Of a stretch of DNA of 64,000 bases, positions 29,001 to 44,000 are shown in pieces. The stretch lies in NCBI GenBank assembly GCA_023333565.1, contig JAJKFH010000102.1, forward strand, positions 3,658,001-3,722,000, written 5' to 3'. Position 1 is the first letter of the stretch, and each line of letters begins with the position of its first letter. The notes under the pieces are model-generated. The model was not told the DNA's origin, searched no databases, and saw nothing but the letters and a program-made list of their open reading frames with translations. Source of the stretch: Puffinus mauretanicus. Taxonomy: Eukaryota > Chordata > Aves > Procellariiformes > Procellariidae. A program made the translations under genes and the position numbers.

Positions 29001-32000
29001 ACATTTACAAATACTAAGTATTTAGGCTTAAATTCATCATAATGCTTGACTGCATGTAACTGAATTCCACTATCACTCCTATGTTTTTAACAACTTTATA
29101 GTTGAAAGAAACAGTACTTGGAAAACAAAGAGGAAAGAGGAAACAGCACATGAGAGAAAGAGTCTCTGCTGTTGTAATTTCACTGTCTTCTGATTTTCTT
29201 TAGGAATAGTTATTAGCTTCATTATATGGAAAGCATTAAAGTATATATAAATATACAATTATATAAAATAAATTATGTAGCATTGCTATTAGTACCAAAT
29301 GTTATTCCATTTTACAAGGTGTGACTTATTTCCATTAAGCAATATGCAATACAGAGTCCTCTATGAAGTCTGCTAACTGACGACAGAGACCTGAGAGAAA
29401 TGAGAAAATGTTAATCCAAAGTATAACTGTGTGGATTGCTAGATTAAGGAGGAACTTGAATCTCATTGGTTATAAAGTATTAAGATGTTACAGGAAGGTA
29501 ACGAATATTTTCATTTTACATATAACAGATGAAAACGTTTGGTTTTGAGGGTTTTGTCTGTTAGTTTTGCAGACTTTTAGAACCAGATGAGGATTCTTGG
29601 CAGTTATCTTATTTATTCTGTCAAACGCAAGATCCTTAGTATTTTAGATTTTATATGTATTTCTGGTAGTACGCTAAATCTGAGGTGTGCACAAGTACTC
29701 TTGAGGTGAAATTGCTTCTCCATTCTTCTTTATGAGTCTGATCAAGTAGGCTTTTTGTGTGGGGACTACAACTTTGGGCTGTGACATGAGGTAGCTCAGT
29801 TCCCTTAATGCCAACGCTGAAACAATTTCTGAATAGTAAGAATAATACACATAACATCCACTACCTCCAGAGACTCATCTAATGGTCGAATTCCTCTTTT
29901 TACCTGAGTAGGTGTGGGTCTGCTGTCGGGAATAAATTTTGCTCAAAGCTTCAGCCTTATCTTATCCTTGTAGCACTCAGCCAGTGAATCATCCTGGCAA
30001 ATTACTGACTTGTATTACACAACATTATTGTTGCACCCAGATAGCAGTATGGCTTGTCAAATCTTATAGGCTGATCCTACACCAAATTCTTGCTCTGGTA
30101 TTTGTTTTATTTTCTCAATAAATGTAAAGTACCATTAGAATTGCGTGGAGGAAGAAATGTCGAGGAGAGAGCCATCACAAGCGTCACTTAAAAGTGACAA
30201 GAAAAGCTAACAATTTTCATGAAATCTGAAATTTTGACCAAGTCTAGCTGAAGATTTTCCAAATTGTTATTTTATCTACATTTAAACCTATGTTCTCTAC
30301 CAAGTGCTTCAAAAAGTCTGATGGAGGATGAGATTCTTCACTGTGGTAACATCTGTGAACTCGATTTTCACACTTCAAGGCTGTAGTACACTTGGCGGGT
30401 ATGTTAGTATGTGGAGAGATGAAAAATTTTGTGTGCTTATCCTTTAATATTTGTCAATGATCTGTACATTATTGGATATCACTGCTTTTAAACATTCCCT
30501 TGGAGTAAATCTGATATTGCTGGCTGGTTTCTGGTAAGCAATAGAGAATACTGCAATCTGAATTTTCAAACAGTGATGTTTCTCTTGTCATCTGCTCTGC
30601 TGCGGGTGAAACAGCACCCGCCACAGGCTGTTTCCCAGGGTCTGCCATCTTCGCTGCCTGAGGGCTGTGGAGACGGACAGCTGTCAGTCCAGCCTCTTTC
30701 ACTAGTAGTAAAGAATCCCATGAAAGGAGGGTGTTTTAACATAAGTGCCTCAAATGCGTAGAGTGGCTTGCTCACATGTGCTGTTGGGATATGTCCCAGG
30801 CCCCACAGGTGAATGGATAGAAGAGCTCACTGAAAAGCCCCAGCATGTGACCGTGACGGTGCTAAGCTCCACTACTGCCCTGACATCCTGGACAGCATCA
30901 CAAGAGAGCGGCGGCAACAGCACCATCGTGTCTGTGGTCTCCCTGACCTGTCAGAAGCAAAAGGAAAGTCAAAGGCTTGAAAAACACTACTGCACTGAGG
31001 TAAGGGGCAGAAGCTGGAGCCTTTTCAAGTACAGGAAAAAATTGCTAATCACCCTGCCATTTGGGATCGTCATGCCCAAGGGCCCGATCAGGCTCAGGGC
31101 TGCAGAGCACAGCGGTAGGTGGTCCCTTCTGCAGTCTGAAGAGACACGGCTGATGCAGAATGGAGGGGAGAGCACAGCATTCAGGAATGAAAGTGTGCAG
31201 TAAACCATTTTGTGTGCAGTAAACCATTTTGCCCCTGTACTTGGCACTAGGCCGCATCTCGAATACTGTGTTCAGTTTTGGGCCCCTCACTACAAGAAGG
31301 ACATGGAGGTGCTGGAGCGTGTCCAGAGAAGGGCAACGAAGCTGGTGAAGGGCCTGGAGAACAAGTCTTATGAGGAGCGGCTGAGGGAACTGGGGTTGTT
31401 TAGTCTGGAGAAGAGGAGGCTGAGGGGAGACCTCATCGCGCTCTACAACTACCTGAAAAGAGGTTGTAGTGAGGTGGGTGTTGGTCTCTTCTCCCAAGTA
31501 ACTAGCGATAGGACGAGAGGAAATGGCCTCAAGTTGCGCCAGGGGAGGTTTAGATTGGACATTAGGAGAAATTTCTTTACTGGAAGAGTGATCAGGCCTT
31601 GGAACAGGCTGCCCAGGGAAGTGGTGGAGTCACCATCCCTGGAAGTATTTAAAAGACATGTAGATGAGGCCCTTAGGGACATGGTGTAGTGGGCATGATG
31701 TGTTGGGTTGACGGTTGGACACGATGATCTTAGAGGTCTTTTCCAACCTTAATGATTCTATGATTCTATAGTAGTGTTAAAATTGTATTTCTGTTGGAAT
31801 GACTGTGGCTGATCCTTTGTTCAAGCTTGTGAGTTATGTTGTATCCTTAGAGACATTTTTGTGGCAGTAGGCAAAACGGTGCCATATCAGAGTAACACTT
31901 AGGCATATACTTTAATCCGTTTGTATTAAGCAAAGCACTCACACGCTTGATTATCATCAAATTTGCATAAATTCTTCCTACATATGAGTACAGAACCTGA

Positions 32001-35000
32001 CTGTAAACTTTCTGGGAGTTTAGAGGTGATCAGAAGTCAGTTTTTCTTTTCATCCATAAAAAAAGATGTTAGCACTGGGAAGTAAATAATAATCCAGACC
32101 GCCTGTGATTTGGATGGACAACAGTTCTTTAGGTCTGCCGTATGGGATGTGTCTATAATGATCAAGAATCCTGAACCCCAAAATATGGCAGTTTTTTCTG
32201 TTACTTGAAACCCTAAGTGAGTGCAATCCCACATCAGATCTTGTGGCTATGATGGATCAGTGGCACGTGGCTTCAATTAGAAAGAGGTTTTAGCCCACAT
32301 CTCAGTTACCTTACCAAGATGCTGATAAGGCCGTTTTCTGAGCAGTGCCACAACTTCTCCCTGGCTCCCTAAGTGTGTGTGATTTAGGAGTCTGAAAAGG
32401 GCTGCAGTGCTGCCCTGCTGCACCCTCAGCTCGCCCATAGGAATGGGAAGAGCGCGCTAACGCTCCTGGTAAATCTTCACCTCCTTCAACTTTATGATTA
32501 GCCCTGCAAGTTAATTAATACAGGGAGTCTGCATCCTTTAAAAATGTCTTAAAATGAATCTTTGTCAAAATGTTTTGAGTTTTATTCCAAGAATGGCCGT
32601 GAACTTAAACATTTGAAAGTGTCTTTTCATGACAATTTGAGAACTGTTTTTCAGAATCAGCTTGTAATCTCATTGAGTTATTTTCCTTCCATTTATTAAA
32701 AGTGCAGGCATTTAATCAGGAAGAAAAACAATACAGTAGATGATAATAAACCAAAGATATATGATTAAAGCCAATACTACAGGATTCATCTACAAACTCA
32801 AAAACAAGTACCTAAACCTAATTGGTGAATAAGAAAGATATCTGTAAAAGTAAATGTGTATTTATTGCAAGTAGGTAGAAAGGTCTAAATACTGTTATTT
32901 GTTTCTCTTTGTCATTACAAATATTCATGCCACCTCTAATCAATTTTTATCAGTTTATTATACCTGGAATTATTACTGGCTCTTGGTTTGAATTGTCCTT
33001 GACGAGCTGAAAAGGGCAAAATTCAGTGCAGAGTTCTACCCATTTCTACCATTGTGCATGATGTAAAAGTGATTTAGCTTTCCAAAGCAGCTGTTAAAGA
33101 CAAAGTCTGTTGCTCGCTAAATCTGGCACTGACTGTTCCTCAGTCCTGGCACTGAGGTATTCACGTGCATCGCAGTAAACCACCAAGCACAAAGGTGGCT
33201 GTGATACAGACTTTGGAAAGGTTGCAATGAAAATATTAGTAGGAAATATCAGCCTGCAGATCTAGAAGGGGTGCATGAGGTCCTTTCCTCAAAGCTGCTC
33301 TGTGCATTTGTTGTTAGCTGGTTCTTCAGGAGATAAGACTTTTCATATTGTACCAGACCAGGAATCACTTGATCAGGCATTCTGCTTCCAGCTCTGACCA
33401 AAACCTGATGTGGTACAGCAGAAATTTTAATAGTGATGTTTCAAACTGAAAAGAAGAATCACAAGGTCCCTTAGTGAGGTTTTGTAGCGCTGAGCAGGAA
33501 AGGTGAAAGAGAGTAATTCTTCTCTGATTTCACCATGCAGTCATTTAGCACCTGCATTCAGAAGACAGCTTTCCCATAATGCTGCCTTCAGCTCACATAG
33601 CTGCAGATGAATCAGGTGGCCGATGAAAAACCTCAGGCTTTTATTGAAAACACACTGCCTAAATACTCCAGCCTGAATAATATCACCTGAATATGAATAA
33701 TGTAGCTTGAATATTTCAATCAACTTTGACAGTAGGAGAGAGTGGGTCTGCAGTGTGACAGCTGACCTTGCTCAGCAAGGTAAGTCTGACTCTCAAAGTC
33801 GGATCGTTTGTCAAGTCAGTCCTGACCACTTTCACAGTTTTGCTATTTTGGCCTTAACGAATGGAATTTTAGCTGCTGATGCCAGTCTCTTCAGAATCAT
33901 GCCTTTTGTAACTGGAGTAGTTCAAGTACAGTCTCAATATTTTTTTAATTGACCGAGTAAATACTTCATATCTGATATGTCCCCTCCCCATTAGGTGAAT
34001 TCAAGCAGCAGCCTCATTGAAAATCTTGTTCCTGGTGCCCAGTACCAAGTTGTGGTTTACTTACGGAAAGGACCATTGGTTGGACCGCCTTCTGATCCTG
34101 TTACATTTTCCATTGGTAACCACTGCATTTACTGTTTGAAATGTGTTTGGTTTGGTTTGGTTTGGTTTTAAATATGTGTAGTATATTCATTAATCCCCAG
34201 AGCCCATGAGGGAGTACAGAAAAAATTGTCATGTTAGTTATTTCAAATGTAACGAACACTTACCGAGAATATTTTTCTGGCCTTGTCTAGCCCATTACTG
34301 AGGTGGGGAAAAGCATGAATATTCCTTCAGTGGAAGATAGATATTTCACATTTAGATGTTAAGTTATTACCAGACCTAACTAGAGAGCAATTATGGTCAG
34401 GATTCACACACAAAGGGCCCTATGGAAAGAACCGTCTTCACCCCTGGACACCTGAATATATGTTTGTCTCTAGCTGTGCTCATGGTCTATATCATTGAGG
34501 GTGGGATTCATCTCACTTAGGTGTAGCCAGCCTGAGCTGCAGGTAGTGTGATGCGTGGAGAGATGTGGGCTCTTCCTAGAGGTGATTCATTCCCACTGTC
34601 TCATGAAGTGTGTGGGACTGCTGTTACGACATTTATTGCAAATATGCTTTCTGAAGGATGTAATGTGTCCCAATCAGAAGGCCACAGTGCTAAGAGTCAG
34701 GAGAGCTGGCTTACCTCCTACAGTACTACACGACCATCACCAACTTACTTCAGCTATGTATGCCTTGATTTTCTTGAGTTTAACGGTGGATCTTGGTGTT
34801 CTCTGCTTTGAGATTTGAAGATAGAAAGAATGCTCTGAGAAGGAGATTAACATTTTCAAGAATGTGGTTTTATGGCCGACAGGCACAGCCGCTCCCCCAT
34901 GCCTGTAATTCAGGATTCCACCAAACTCCTAAATAAACAGTCACTTAGGATAGAATTCAGTATCTTTTAGTTTCAGTGTAATTAATTTTGTTAAGGTTAT

Positions 35001-38000
35001 CACTGTAAGAAAATACATTAGGAAGAGAAAGGGCAAAGAGAAAGAGATTCAGTGTGTAGAATTACATTTGCAGAGAAATATTTAACCTGAGTCACCCAGC
35101 TTCTCCTTTTGACAAATAGTCTGCCTTGGGTGAGAGCAGTATTTTTCATTCTACTTCCTCTCTGTGGTGTAGGGAAGAAAGTGAAACAGCAAAAACCAAA
35201 ACCTGTTAAGAGTTGAATCCTGTAATCGAAAGCAAATATGTGGGCTAGTGAATATGGTGAGAGCCTTTTCATTCTAGGCAGTCTTCTTATATGTTTTCAT
35301 AAGTTGGGTCTGAATAAAAATTTGAAAAGAGAGTATGGTATATTTAGTAAAGGAAAAAATGGTAAATTAAAAATAAATATACTTTGTTATTAAAATCTCT
35401 ACCATTGGAAAGCTTTTACAAATGCTTTTGATTTTTTTCCTCACTGAAGTTACTTCAGAAATCTGCAAATTTCTATTTTCACTTGAGAAAGTAACATCAT
35501 ATATTCCCAAAGTAAATAAGTTCCCTCATTTTCTTCACTTTTGTGTGGCCTCACAACCATAAAAAGTTATTACTCAATTAGAAATGGCAATCAATTTCTA
35601 AACAAAACATCTCATAGGTTTCTTATTACAAATAGGTTGTTTTATGGAGTAAAACAGCTGCATGAGTTTTCATTTCATTACAGGATATTGAATTTGATAT
35701 TAAAATAGTAGAACTGCAAAACAAACTGTTCTGTGAAATTATCAGTGGTGGTTAACGATGAATGAAACTGAAATAAGATAAAATAAAAAGTATTCAATTC
35801 TCCCCATGTTCACCCTAAGCCTGACTTTCACTGGGTGAATATTAGTACTTTAGAGAAAGCAAAGAAAAGATGTGGTAAATGATTTATGAAGGGAAAGGCA
35901 ATCATGTGCTAACATGGGCTGAAGTAATCTGGGTGCTGGTCTTGGCTCTGACCCGGCATGCAATAGCTGGGGCTCTGCAATCCTTGCAAATGTTAGCAAA
36001 GTACTTATTTAAGTAGCCTCAGTTAAGTCATGAAGAATAATTGCTTTCCAGACAAGTAAGGGTTGCAGAAGTTGACCCTTATGTGACATTTTTCAAATCA
36101 TTTGACTTCTCTTTCTTGGTGTCATCATCTGTGAGGCAAGAATAGCAATACATGACAGCACCCTTAGATTCCCCAGGGAAGGAGGCGTAGACATAAAAAC
36201 TGTTCTTTCTCGTAGCCTTTATCTTCCAAAGTGTTATGGCTTTTGATGCTTTTGTTTTTGAGCAACTTGAAATATCTCCTAAACAGCCTGATTTTCAAAG
36301 TAGAATGGAACCCTCCATTTGTGAAAAATCAATCCCTGTACTTTATCTCAAGCTAAGCAGCCAACACCAAGTAACCTCCAGTCGTTTCTAAAAACGTAGA
36401 CATAACGACCTGGAGGACAAATGCTGAAAAAATGGTATTCCACTGCTTGTGACAGGGAAGCTGTTGGGAATGAAAGTCAGGAACAATCCAAAAATGGTAG
36501 AACTAGGTTAAGGAAAGGTATTGTTTTAAAAAAAGTGTAATTGATAACAAAAACATTACTAACCACAGTTTCTGGTTTATAGTGCCCACTGGAATAAAGG
36601 ATCTGACGCTCTACCCTTTGGGACCTACTGCTGTGGTTTTGAGCTGGAACAGACCTTTCCTTGGGGTGTTCAGGAAATACGTTGTAGAAATGTTTTACTT
36701 CAACCCATCCACGATGACCTCTGAGTGGACAACCTACTATGAAATAGCAGCAACCGTCTCCTTAACTGCCTCTGTGGTAAAGTGACCATTACTGACTATT
36801 GCTTTCCCATGCCTGTGCAGCCCTGGCACCTTGTGACGTTTCTTTGCCCAGCCTTTCCTCCATGAATACGTGTATATACCTTTCAGCCTGGCACATGTTT
36901 CCAGGCAAAGCAAAGAAAATGGCCAGAATACTAGAGGCATTTTCTGTTATAAAGTAAGGGAATGCCAGCTGAACCATGCTAATAGATAGGAGATGAGCCT
37001 CTTTTTTGTTGACAAATGGGCATGTTCAGTAAGTCCAGAGGCAGCTTCAGTTTGTGGGTCAGTTTGTCAGTCAAGGCTTTAAAAATTACATCCTCTTCTC
37101 CAGGGGAGTAGTCCAAAGCCTTATCTACATAATTAATATTGATAATATGGATGTGGGGCTTGCGGGCTAGTCTTGCAGTGTGCCTGCCATCTGGAAGGCT
37201 TAACTGCAGAGATGCTCTTGTGAAAATAACCTTCATGTTTCTGAAGCTACAAAGACTTTTGCCAGGATTTCAACTAGGTGGAGACTAGAAGAACCCACAC
37301 ATGCATACACACACACGCATCTTTGCAAGACTGGGTATTCGGCAGAAATAAAGTGAAATTTTCCTCTTCCTTTCCATGTATTCCTAGAGGTGAACAGATT
37401 TTATTCAGACTTCACCATAGCACAAGATAGCAAGAAATTTTAGCTGAAATTAGTTGTTTAGAAACTTATGAGTATGCAAAAAGGATAGCAATAACTTTTG
37501 CTGCTTGTGAGAGCCATAGTGATTTACCGTAATTGATTTGCATAATACCATTTGTGGAGTCATTTTGGCTACAGCGGCTTAACTGTAATTGGGTGCATGA
37601 CTGTAAATCTAGCACATAAATCTCCAGGGAAATTAAAAACAAAAATAACTTACCAAATGAGTAATTAATATCTTGTAATCATGACTCAGCACCATTAGAT
37701 TAATACCTGAGTGATCCGAGTCATCTTAGAAGTAATGCCATCTTCCAGATGTAATGTGGTTCACTAGCAAATGAGATGATAGCGTGCCTTACTGTGGCAA
37801 ATCCTGTTCAAGGAAGGCGAGTTGGAATGCCTTTGTCTGAATTTCAGTCTGAAATGCGACAGTGCTGTATTGCAGCTAAAATGAGCATGTCTTAAAGAAT
37901 AATTTTAAAGAGTAAGCCTGAATTAGAAAAAGTGTGTGTCACTGTTCTTCTGTTATGGCATTTAACATACAGCTAGGTACTGGTGAACTTTTGTTTGGGT

Positions 38001-41000
38001 TCTCTAGCTGTGCTCCAGAGTCCCACCATGTCCCACAAATTTCCATATGCTCTACTGACATCTCTGAGTGGTGTACTCTGGAGCAACAGTGTCAAGCCCA
38101 GTGAGAAAGCAGGGGAATCAAAAATCAAGCTATCTGACAGTTTAGATCCAAAATTATTTCCTGAAGGATTATCACTTGGTGAGAACCTTTGGAACTGAAT
38201 TTGCCCTTTCACTCTGTTTAGTTGCTTCGTTCAGTTTGTGCTATACATCTTACTTTAAAATTGTCAAAGCAATGCTAATATTTTCAATATTACACCAGGG
38301 GCATGTCAGAAGTCTGAGCATCTTCAAGGTTCTGGTGTTAATTGGATACAACTTTTTCTAAAAAGCATAAAAAGAATAGTCCACAAATCCTATATTTGGA
38401 TTGCCTTGTATTATCTGGCGAAAAAAGACCACTGCAAACAGCAGAGATCTGTAAAAATAGCAATTTCTAATTTGTTAAAAATTTTCATTATTTCCGATTT
38501 GCTTTTATTTTGAATTTTAAAAATATCATGAGGCATTTCATTTAAATGTAAAATTCAAATATTTGAAGTGTTTTGTGCTGTCACTGGAAGTATTTGAATT
38601 TTAACTTAAATATTACATGCGATATTATAATATAAAATATATTGCATTTTATACTTCATTTATATCTCATTTGTATTTATATATAATTTATGTCTCATAA
38701 GTCATTTATGTTTCATTCATATTTCATTTATAATAAATGATAATACAAAGTGAAATACACTTTGAAAATTGGAAAAAAATAAGCCTTTTGAAGTGACAAT
38801 ATCTGAGTCAAAAACATTGTTTCTAATTTATCCTCAAAACCCATTTAATCAAAATAGAAAAGCCTACATTTTTCCAGTTAAATATTCTGCCTTCATCAAA
38901 TCAGAATTTTGTGACGGAAGATTCTTCTGCAGGAATCGTTCTCACCACCCTGGAAATCAATGAGAGGTTCCCGTGGCGGGTAGGACCTGGGACCACGTGC
39001 AGGTGGATAAGCAGCAGAGCCACCACAGCCGTGTTTGCTCTCACTGCACCGATTTTTGAATAAATTGAAACCCCAAAGCACAGAGGTTTCCACTGGAGCA
39101 AGAAGTGGGAGCTCAGTAAAATGGTCCCATGTGTGGGCACTAGATTTATAAATATTGTCATATTTTATAAGTCCTGCCTTACACTTGTGAATTTTCTTCT
39201 GAGCCGCTGTTTGTCTTTTATCACTTCATAGAGAATAGCTAACCTGCTGCCTGCTTGGTATTACAATTTCCGGGTCACCATGGTGACTTGGGGGGACCCA
39301 GAGCTCAGCTGCTGTGACAGCTCCACCATCAGCTTCATAACAGGTAAGCAGCCGTCTGAAAAGACCGTGGAAATGCTCCGGGGAGCAGAAGTGCTGAGAA
39401 AGTCCGACTTGGGTGTTGTCTTTCACCTGCAGATACTTGCAAGTTAGGGTACTTAGCAGCTAAATTTTGCGTTGTGCGTTTTTTAAGGAAAGCTCTGAGG
39501 ACTGCTTTAAATAAATATATATAATTTTCCTATGCAAAGCACAGTGTCTGATTACTCCGTTCCAGTCCTCTCCATCAGCTGAATGCATGGCTCCAGTGAG
39601 GGCCACTGATTCCGCTTGTCTGTTACGACACTGTATGTTTTACACGTTAAGAAGTTAATGGGTGAATAGTAACCTGAATTCTCAGGTTTGCTAATACTAT
39701 GAAACATTTTTCCATATATTTTCAATGTTTCCAAATGCTTTTTTCTCCTTTTTCCCCCTCCCAGTATTCCACAGATCAGACCGTGACTGCACCTTAGCCC
39801 TCTTAGGCAGACCGAGGCAGTGTGTTTGGTAGCACATTGTTCTTGTCCTCCAGCTTTGCCTTTCCTGCTGGGTGTTTTTTGCTTGCTCACAGTAAGGAGA
39901 GAAGGGTGCTCCTGTGATCAAGGCATTGCGCCCACGGTTGGCCTTGGGCAGCTGTGTGGTGCTGGCGAGTCATTGGTAATCCGGATTCTCAGCTGCAGTA
40001 AATTGATATAACACACGGATCGCCTTCTCCCAGTTGGGACCAGCCTTGCATTTAACACACTCCATTATCTCTTATCAGATACTTTGGGTTTGAATCTTCA
40101 ATGTGTCAAATAGATCAGCCATAGAGGTCCTGCTAGCGCCTTGCCACGTGTTCCTAGCATCCAGGCTGGTTAAGTCAGAGTTCCCTATTGAATCATTTTG
40201 CTTTTATGCACCGCTGTTTAGTTCACCTTGCCGAAGGTGATTGAAAGCAGTAAATAATTCAGATGCACCATGAAAGGAAATAAAGTATGACTCGCTCTTC
40301 TTTTCTAGATGTAGAAATTAAATTATGAGGATAATCAGCCTATGAGGTCCCAGCCACTCCCTCCAAAACAGATACTAGCCTAGTCCCAGATTTTCTTTTT
40401 GACGAGAGGCTGAAAGGATGTATCTGAGGAAGGAACCGAATAAGACCTGTTTGCAATGATGATTAATATAGTGCCTGTGTTCAACAGAGCCATGACAGAA
40501 AAATTATTAGTGGGTTAAGTCCTAGCTCCACCGAAGTCCGCAGAAATCCTCCCATTCTGAGATATCTGATCCCAAGCTACACTGCTGACAAATTCTGGTG
40601 CTTTTCCAGCATATCAGAAACTCATAGCACCCACTGGGGCCCTGTGAAGGGTCTCCAGGGATATTCATTGTCTCTTGGCATCAATCAACTTTTCTGTAGC
40701 ACTATAAGGAAGCAATTTTCCAGCTGGTTGGTTGCTGCATGAGGGGAGAAATGTCTTTTCCAACCGATTTGGGTACCAGGTTCAGCGTTTTAGAGTGGAA
40801 ATATTCCAGTGGGGCCCTCACACATCAACATTGTGTCTCCAAAAACCTGCAGCAGCAATTAGGGAGATTAAGGTGGTTGTAAAATATAAGCTGTCATCAG
40901 GATCAGTCTGGATCTCTGGATGGGGAAAGTAGAGGCTGTTACTGCTATTAGATGAAAAACGGATCAACTCCCTAACTAACAGATGTAGACAAAATCAGAA

Positions 41001-44000
41001 ATGGATGAATCTCTTAGATAATGTCATCCATTTATGACTGGCAAAACCTCTCTTCAGAAAGGTCATCTGGTCTTAAGTGAAAATATCCAGAAAATATCCA
41101 ACTGGAAAGTTGTACCAATGCTTAATTCCTCTTATTATCAAAGCTTTATCCTTTGTTTCTGATCTGAATTTTTCTAGTTTTAATATCCAGTCCATAATTC
41201 TTGTTACACTTTCATTGATTGAAGAGACACAAAGCCTTTTTCCCCTCTCTATACAGAATTTAGTTTCACTCTTTTCTGTTGATAAATTGCTTCCATTGAA
41301 CTCTTCAGGTGCTCTCACAGTAAGGCAATTTCTCATGTTACTTTTTTTCCCCACTCTGCCTCTCTAATTTTTACTGTCTTTACCAAAGTACGTGAAAACT
41401 GAAAGTGTAATACCAGCCTGCTGAATACTCCAACAGAGGCAAAATCAGCTCCCTATTCATTACTCTCCTGTTTGTGCATCTAGATGATTGCATTTGTTAT
41501 GGCATCACACTGGAGGTCTGTGTTGATTTGCTTCTGTTCTGTGGCTTCTCACTCTTTCCTAGGGTAGCTGCTTTCCAGAATTTATCATCTGGGAAGTGTT
41601 GTCTGCATGCCTTTTTCCTAAAGACTCAACTTTGCACCTGGCACTTTGAAATACATTTTGTTTGAACAGGCCCAGCGTAGGGGCCAATAATTCAAAGCAC
41701 AGCCCTGTCCAAATCCTCTACTCCTCTGCCAGTTGCCATGGTTCGTCAGTGGTGCTTTTACTTTCAGAGTATTGATGAAAACATTGAATAGCAGTGGGCC
41801 AGATCACAGCATTTTAAGGGAAGAGTCCTAACAAAGAAATTTGATTTGATCAAATTACAAGCACTTATCAATAGATGGTCACCATTGAATGTGAGCATTA
41901 AATACACTCCTGTCCTCTGATTGCCTTATTACTTGAAATCCCTTCAGCTTTGTCCAGGGACTGCTGTCAGGCTAACTTGCGAGAAAGTGGCATGCCAATT
42001 TTTCATGTTTGCAGGTTTAAAATGTTTGTCCCCGGTAGGTGCTGCCTTTTCACTCTTTCAAGTTACCAGGGGACTGCAGAGTTCTTTATCACCCTCAGCC
42101 TCTTTCTTTCCAGAGGAGGAACAGATGGTTTTACGGAGCACTCGGTCCCTTTCTGCATAATTCTGAACAACGCTACCTCCTCTGCACAGGTTGTCAGGAG
42201 TTAAAACAAAAACCAAAAACCAACCAAACAAATAAAAAAAAAAAACCTAAATTTTAAAATGCTAAATATAAGGTTTTGTAGTTGTCTTGACGGTACACCA
42301 TCTATCAGTTTCTTCTGTTTAAAACTAGAAAGCTAACCTCTGCACCTGGAACATAAGCTTGATTTTTTTAAAACAAAGTAGAAGGATCATCCGGCAGTTT
42401 GGGAGCACACCTTGCAGCAAGCTCAGGGCAGACAAACCATTTCCCTAACGCAGGATCCCACGGCTCCTGTGGATTCTATAGCTAGGCTGGGGCTTTACTG
42501 AACTGCAGTACCTGGAAGGAGAGGGTATTAGAAGAGACCAGATGATATATAGATCTCTCCCATGACAACTGGTCAGATGTCCCCAAGAGAATGGGGGAGA
42601 TTTGGGGGATCCCAGAGACTTATCAGAAACAGCATTTGTTCTCTGGGGCTCCTGCAGCAAGAGTTGCACGCTGTTGTTTTAACGCAGGGAGAGATTGTGG
42701 TCCTGCCAGTGTTGCTGTGGTGACTAATGAGTTTTTAATGCCACCTGCTGTAAACAGCTGGATTTAAAGCAATCATAAGCAAGGGCACTTTAGACCACCA
42801 ACATTTTCTTTTACAATGAGAATGCTTTCAGCTTTAGAGAAGTAAAAAGAGTAAGAAAGACAGACTGTTGGTGTTGGCGACTACCACCACGTCTGTCCTT
42901 GTTGTAAAGCTGCTGTCTATTGGTCCCAGGGATGCTTTCAGCTCTCACTTCAGGCCAGGTCAGCAGCGGGATGTCACTTCCTACAGCCTCTCTGGGCCAC
43001 TCAGCTCCCAGTGGAACGTGGTGCTGGGGGAGTCGATCGTGCAAGCCCTGGCCCTTAGTCTCGTTTCACATATCCTGGATGTTTGTTGCCAGATACCTAA
43101 AGGAAACAGCTGTGTGCACATTAAGAGGGAAAGCATGTCATCAATATTTAGGTATAGGAGGAAATTATTATTAGTATATAAGATTCATGACAGTTGTGAC
43201 CTTAAATTGTAAGGAATACACAACCCTTGTGTAGGGACGGACTGGGAACTACAGAATTTAAAAGAAGCATTACTTTAAAGATTTTATACTAAATAAGGTT
43301 GCTTTCTCTCAACAGCATAAAAGGACATTTTCAAGATTAATTTGAGAGAATAGTCTTACTAAACGTTTCTAAATGGCTCTAAATTGTCTGTGCATTATAT
43401 TTGCTGCCTTCCTCAGCGATTACTTCAGTAAATCTGTTCTCTAACAAGTGTCTCGATGCAAAAGTCATAGAAGCCTTCGTGAAAGCAGCAGTGACATCTT
43501 GTGGCCCCTTCAAACAGACCCGAGCTCCGGGTCCATCCTGCGTTTCATCTCGGCTTCAGGGACCCGCAGCTGTGCTGGCACCCAGGGCTCTGGCGGTGGG
43601 AAGGGTCCTCTCGCCGGGCAGCAGCTGCCCTTGCACAAACACACTGGACTCAACGGGGCTTGTCCAGAGGAACATCAACCAGTCCGTATCGTTTTCCCTA
43701 TGGCGCTCCTTTAGAATCTGCCAAGCACACAGATTCATACACTTCCCTATTTTATCCAGATTATCTCATTGTTATCACTTTGAGAGGGGGTTATGATCTT
43801 TACCAGTCGTTGACTTTCACTTTTGGGTCTCCACCAAGTTTTAACTTAAATCCTAACTGGGGACCTGCACCTACAAATCAGGCAATCAAGGTGAGCTGAT
43901 CAGCTATACTCCCTCTGCAATAAATAGAGAGGCACCTCCAGGAGCTAATTCTCTTACTCATCTTAAGTACCTATTTTAGGAGGAGAGAAGCTGCTCTGGA

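Larger units (their letters stand above)
31000..33994 (+). other. PTPRO: PTPRO intron 7 (hosts a CR1 fragment)
   Basis: About 3.0 kb, phase 0. A CR1 3' fragment in the sense orientation occupies about 31229-31770, and a 19-bp tandem duplication sits at its upstream edge. The rest is unremarkable. Confidence 0.85.

Noticed and set aside
31045..31497. 150-codon antisense open frame
   Set aside because: Its left part covers intron sequence and its right part is the reverse complement of CR1 coding sequence; no real product.
31210..31689. Host protein gene in the 159-codon frame
   Set aside because: The residues are those of the CR1 reverse-transcriptase C-terminus, so this is a mobile element fragment and not a host gene.
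42203..42247. Poly(A) tail of a processed pseudogene
   Set aside because: The tract is mixed AAACC/A sequence and no gene-like sequence precedes it; simple repeat is the better reading.
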